This document shows positions 61,911-64,000 of a DNA stretch of 64,000 bases, one piece after another. Position 1 is the first letter of the stretch. Every line of letters begins with the position of its first letter. Under the pieces are notes generated by a model. It ran no database searches. It was not told where the DNA came from and saw only the letters and a program-made list of their open reading frames with translations. The DNA lies in NCBI RefSeq assembly GCF_014642175.1, contig NZ_BMIL01000002.1:1-64000 (forward strand), written 5' to 3'. The stretch comes from Pedobacter quisquiliarum. GTDB taxonomy: Bacteria > Bacteroidota > Bacteroidia > Sphingobacteriales > Sphingobacteriaceae. A program made the position numbers and the translations under genes.

Positions 61911-62707
61911 TAGCCGTAGATTTCGTTAAGGATGTTTGCAAGACGCACACCACCTTTTAACAGTTGCTCATTCAAGTGATCTACGAAATCAAAGTTATAA
62001 CGGTAGCTTAATTTATCTTCCGCACGGGTCTTTGCGTAGATTTTATCAACCAGTTGGTAAGATTCAAATACGTTATCTGCAAGGGAAGTCGCTCTCCAGG
62101 ATTTAAGCTGCGCTTTGGTTGGGTGATTGATCACAGTTGCATATTCCGTATAGCTTAACTGCTGATAATCTACCAGGCCGCTGTCCCATACGCTGTGCAG
62201 GTTAGACTTCTGGCCGAACCAGGTTACATAAACCTTATTACCGCCAAGATCTTCTTTTCTTGCGGTATGCATCGGCTGATGTAAATCGCCCACCATGTGT
62301 ACCAATAAGCGCAGGGCTAGTTTCTTCTGGTCCGCATTGCTTTGTTTATTTTTCAGGATGCTGATCATCTCCTGGATTTTGTTGTACACATTTGGTGTTT
62401 TCTCCCGGTTTAGGAAATCCACCACACCCTGTCTATCCAGATTTGCCGGCAGATTTACATAGTGCCATGAACTCAGGTAGTTGTAACTCGTGTCAGACTT
62501 GATGAAGTCTGGCCAGTTGGCAGTCATGGCAAGGGTTTCATCTCCGAGGATGTTTTTCACCGCTTTACGCGACTTTGAATTCAGGTAGGTTTCTGCAACC
62601 TGACCCACGATGCGGTGGCCTAACATGCCCCATGCAGAAGCATTTACAGGGATATAGGCGCAGATGGCCATGATCAAGCCTACTTTTAAAGATTTGCTAA
62701 ATTTCAT
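61910..62707 (-). CDS. secreted S1/P1-family zinc nuclease
   Basis: A 265-residue secreted nuclease. The signal peptide ends at VNASA, so the mature chain begins with Trp26, which as the N-terminal residue is a zinc ligand in S1/P1 nucleases. Other ligands are His31 (WGMLGHRIVG), an Asp in NWPDFI, the HMVGDLHQPMH motif and HSVWDSGLVD. It probably degrades single-stranded nucleic acid outside the cytoplasm and may supply phosphate or nucleosides. It is coupled to the DUF1543 gene by a TAATG overlap. The set of zinc ligands looks complete. Confidence 0.94.
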   Translation of the reverse strand: MKFSKSLKVGLIMAICAYIPVNASAWGMLGHRIVGQVAETYLNSKSRKAVKNILGDETLAMTANWPDFIKSDTSYNYLSSWHYVNLPANLDRQGVVDFLNREKTPNVYNKIQEMISILKNKQSNADQKKLALRLLVHMVGDLHQPMHTARKEDLGGNKVYVTWFGQKSNLHSVWDSGLVDYQQLSYTEYATVINHPTKAQLKSWRATSLADNVFESYQLVDKIYAKTRAEDKLSYRYNFDFVDHLNEQLLKGGVRLANILNEIYG

Positions 62708-62729
62708 TTGTGTTGGCGTTTAATAAAAA

Positions 62730-62781
62730 AACCGATCGGGAGGCGCTTAGGTGCTTTCGCAATGCTCAGCTTCCGATCGGT
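62730..62781 (-). terminator. large hairpin terminator after the lipoprotein gene
   Basis: ACCGATCGG and CCGATCGGT form the outer stem and an inner TGC-GAAA-GCA hairpin (minus strand) sits in the loop. On the minus strand it is followed by seven T, eight bases after the stop of the lipoprotein gene. Confidence 0.82.
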
Positions 62782-62788
62782 TGAGAAG

Positions 62789-63292
62789 TTATAAGGGTTT
62801 TGGATCGCAAACGATCTTTTCTTTTAAAGACAGCACCGCTTCACGCTGGTCGTTTACACTTTGGATAATCAGTTGATCCGGCTTTGCAGACGTAATGGTG
62901 AACGATTTCAGGTATTGTCCTGTCTGGTAGCAGCCGGAAACCTTCTGCTTGTAATTTGATTTGGTATAGGTACCCTGCAGGAACAAGCTGTCATTTCTAA
63001 CCGCATAAATTCCTTTGGCGTACTCTTTCCAGACCCCATTATTGTAGCAGGAATCTTCGTAGTAGTTGACTTTAGAATGTGTGGTGAGGTCTACATAGAA
63101 AGAATCGCAGGTGAACCTGAACTTGTGCTCGGTGTAGTTTAACAAGGTGCTGGCGTAAGGAATGCTATCCTGTGTCCAGACACCTTGCATAAAGACTTCT
63201 CCTCTGCCCTGCACATCAGGCAGGCGCTGGCATGCGGATGCCAGGAGTGCCAACAGGAGTACCGGGAAGCAGAGCTGATTTAATCTTTTCAA
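62789..63292 (-). CDS. lipoprotein of unknown function
   Basis: A protein of about 167 residues from a TTG at 63292, giving a clean lipoprotein signal (LKRLNQLCFPVLLLALLASA, Cys21). An ATG at 63322 would add ten residues with acidic ones and overlap fumC by 17 bases; it is possible but gives a poor signal. The mature part is beta-rich with many aromatic residues and Cys pairs (LNYTEHKFRFTCDSFYVDL, DSCYNNGVWKEYAKGIYAV, QKVSGCYQTGQYLKSF), like a small lipocalin-type or META-like barrel. I do not recognise the family. It lies right after fumC on the same strand. Confidence 0.7.
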   Translation of the reverse strand: MKRLNQLCFPVLLLALLASACQRLPDVQGRGEVFMQGVWTQDSIPYASTLLNYTEHKFRFTCDSFYVDLTTHSKVNYYEDSCYNNGVWKEYAKGIYAVRNDSLFLQGTYTKSNYKQKVSGCYQTGQYLKSFTITSAKPDQLIIQSVNDQREAVLSLKEKIVCDPKPL

Positions 63293-63305
63293 TTGTTCTA
63301 TTTTA

Positions 63306-64000
63306 TTATTTAAGGCTTCCAACCATGTCTTCAGGTTTTACCCACTCGTCGAACTGTTCACTGGTTAGCAAATCAAGTTCTACGGCTGCGCCCCTTAAGG
63401 TTTTGTTTTCCTTGTGTGCTTTCTTCGCGATCTTCGCTGCATTTTCATAGCCGATATGCGGGTTCAATGCCGTTACAAGCATTAGAGAATTTTCAAGGTG
63501 TTTCTTGATCTCAGGCAGGTTCGGAAGGATACCCACTGCACATTTCTCGGTGAAAGAAACGCAGGCATCGCCCAATAATCTACCCGATTGTAATACGTTG
63601 GCTGCGATGACCGGCTTGAACACGTTTAGCTCAAAGTGACCGTTGCTACCGCCGATGCCTACTGTTACATCATTACCCATTACTTGCGCACAAACCATAG
63701 TTAAGGCTTCTGGTTGGGTAGGATTTACTTTTCCTGGCATGATTGACGAGCCTGGCTCGTTGTCCGGGATGATGATTTCGCCGATACCAGAGCGCGGGCC
63801 TGAGCTTAGCATTCTGATGTCGTTCGCGATTTTCATCAGGGAAACCGCTACACGACGGTAAGCGCCTGAAAGTTCAACCATTGCATCGTGTGCTGCCAAA
63901 GCTTCAAATTTGTTTGGTGCCGTAACGAATGGTAATCCGGTAAGCTCCGCGATTTTCTGTGCTACCAGCACGTCGTAACCTTTTGGCGTGTTTAAGCCTG
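63306..64000 (-). CDS. fumC: class II fumarate hydratase, C-terminal part (runs off the window)
   Basis: The 3' part of fumC, about 231 residues, open at the window edge (the visible frame begins [14 protein letters not shown]). Fumarase interconverts fumarate and malate in the TCA cycle. The superfamily signature [19 protein letters not shown] is present, with the catalytic Ser on this loop, along with [20 protein letters not shown] and [20 protein letters not shown]. It has the fumarase-type rather than aspartase-type signature, with the KANDIR-like segment reading [20 protein letters not shown]. Confidence 0.95.
   Translation of the reverse strand, partial: GLNTPKGYDVLVAQKIAELTGLPFVTAPNKFEALAAHDAMVELSGAYRRVAVSLMKIANDIRMLSSGPRSGIGEIIIPDNEPGSSIMPGKVNPTQPEALTMVCAQVMGNDVTVGIGGSNGHFELNVFKPVIAANVLQSGRLLGDACVSFTEKCAVGILPNLPEIKKHLENSLMLVTALNPHIGYENAAKIAKKAHKENKTLRGAAVELDLLTSEQFDEWVKPEDMVGSLK

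Overview
The window reads as ordinary chromosome of a Bacteroidota bacterium of the Sphingobacteriaceae type, closest in gene content to Pedobacter. This is judged from protein families and promoter style, not from a database match. The evidence includes two TonB-dependent receptors with carboxypeptidase-like N-termini, a three-gene succinate dehydrogenase with one large cytochrome b subunit, and families such as DUF5687, DUF3127, DUF4153 and DUF2383. Several promoters carry the Bacteroidota -7 box TANNTTTG, and Shine-Dalgarno sites are mostly absent. I see no insertion sequence, prophage, CRISPR array, tRNA or rRNA.

Layout. 0.2-2.6 kb: a BlaI repressor with a BlaR1-like membrane peptidase. 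2.7-7.9 kb (minus): sdhB, sdhA, sdhC and an HtrA protease. 8-16 kb: dapF, a Pif1-like helicase, a DUF4153 membrane protein with a two-component pair, and a DUF3127 protein with an SSB-like acidic tail. 16-20 kb (plus): an RNA methyltransferase, an HD hydrolase, and a radical SAM gene with its DNA-repair partner. 20-23 kb: a PhoR-like kinase, then a DUF47-PiT phosphate uptake operon behind a Pho-box-like promoter. 23-28 kb: an ECF sigma factor with a TonB_C-tailed anti-sigma-like protein, a DUF4197 lipoprotein, a LOV-domain histidine kinase with a response regulator, and a manganese catalase.

29-33 kb: a TonB-dependent receptor followed by a beta-propeller phytase lipoprotein. 33-38 kb: a DEAD-box helicase, rarA, an ABC exporter pair and an OmpA-family lipoprotein. 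38-44 kb: an oxidoreductase, an alpha/beta hydrolase, and a second TonB receptor behind a small His/Cys-rich protein. 44-49 kb: a TetR regulator with an AarF/UbiB kinase, a lone receiver protein, Ku and hisS. 49-53 kb: pyruvate dehydrogenase E1-alpha and E2, and an NlpC/P60 peptidase. 53-61 kb: a Prc-type protease, a TPR protein, and a cyanophycin block (isoaspartyl peptidase, cyanophycinase, cyanophycin synthetase). 61-64 kb: a DUF2383 protein, DUF1543, S1/P1 nuclease, a lipoprotein and the 3' part of fumC.

Two themes link separate genes. The first is phosphate. The PiT operon and the receptor-phytase pair have the same promoter geometry, with TTAACA exactly 26 bases before the TA of a TANNTTTG box, and a PhoR-like kinase sits next to the PiT operon. 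The second is nitrogen storage: synthesis and both breakdown steps of cyanophycin flank a divergent promoter region that contains palindromes. Other points of note are a blue-light-type kinase, two intergenic islands with 11-base-period repeats plus an inverted copy, and a tiny ORF that encodes only a lipoprotein signal.
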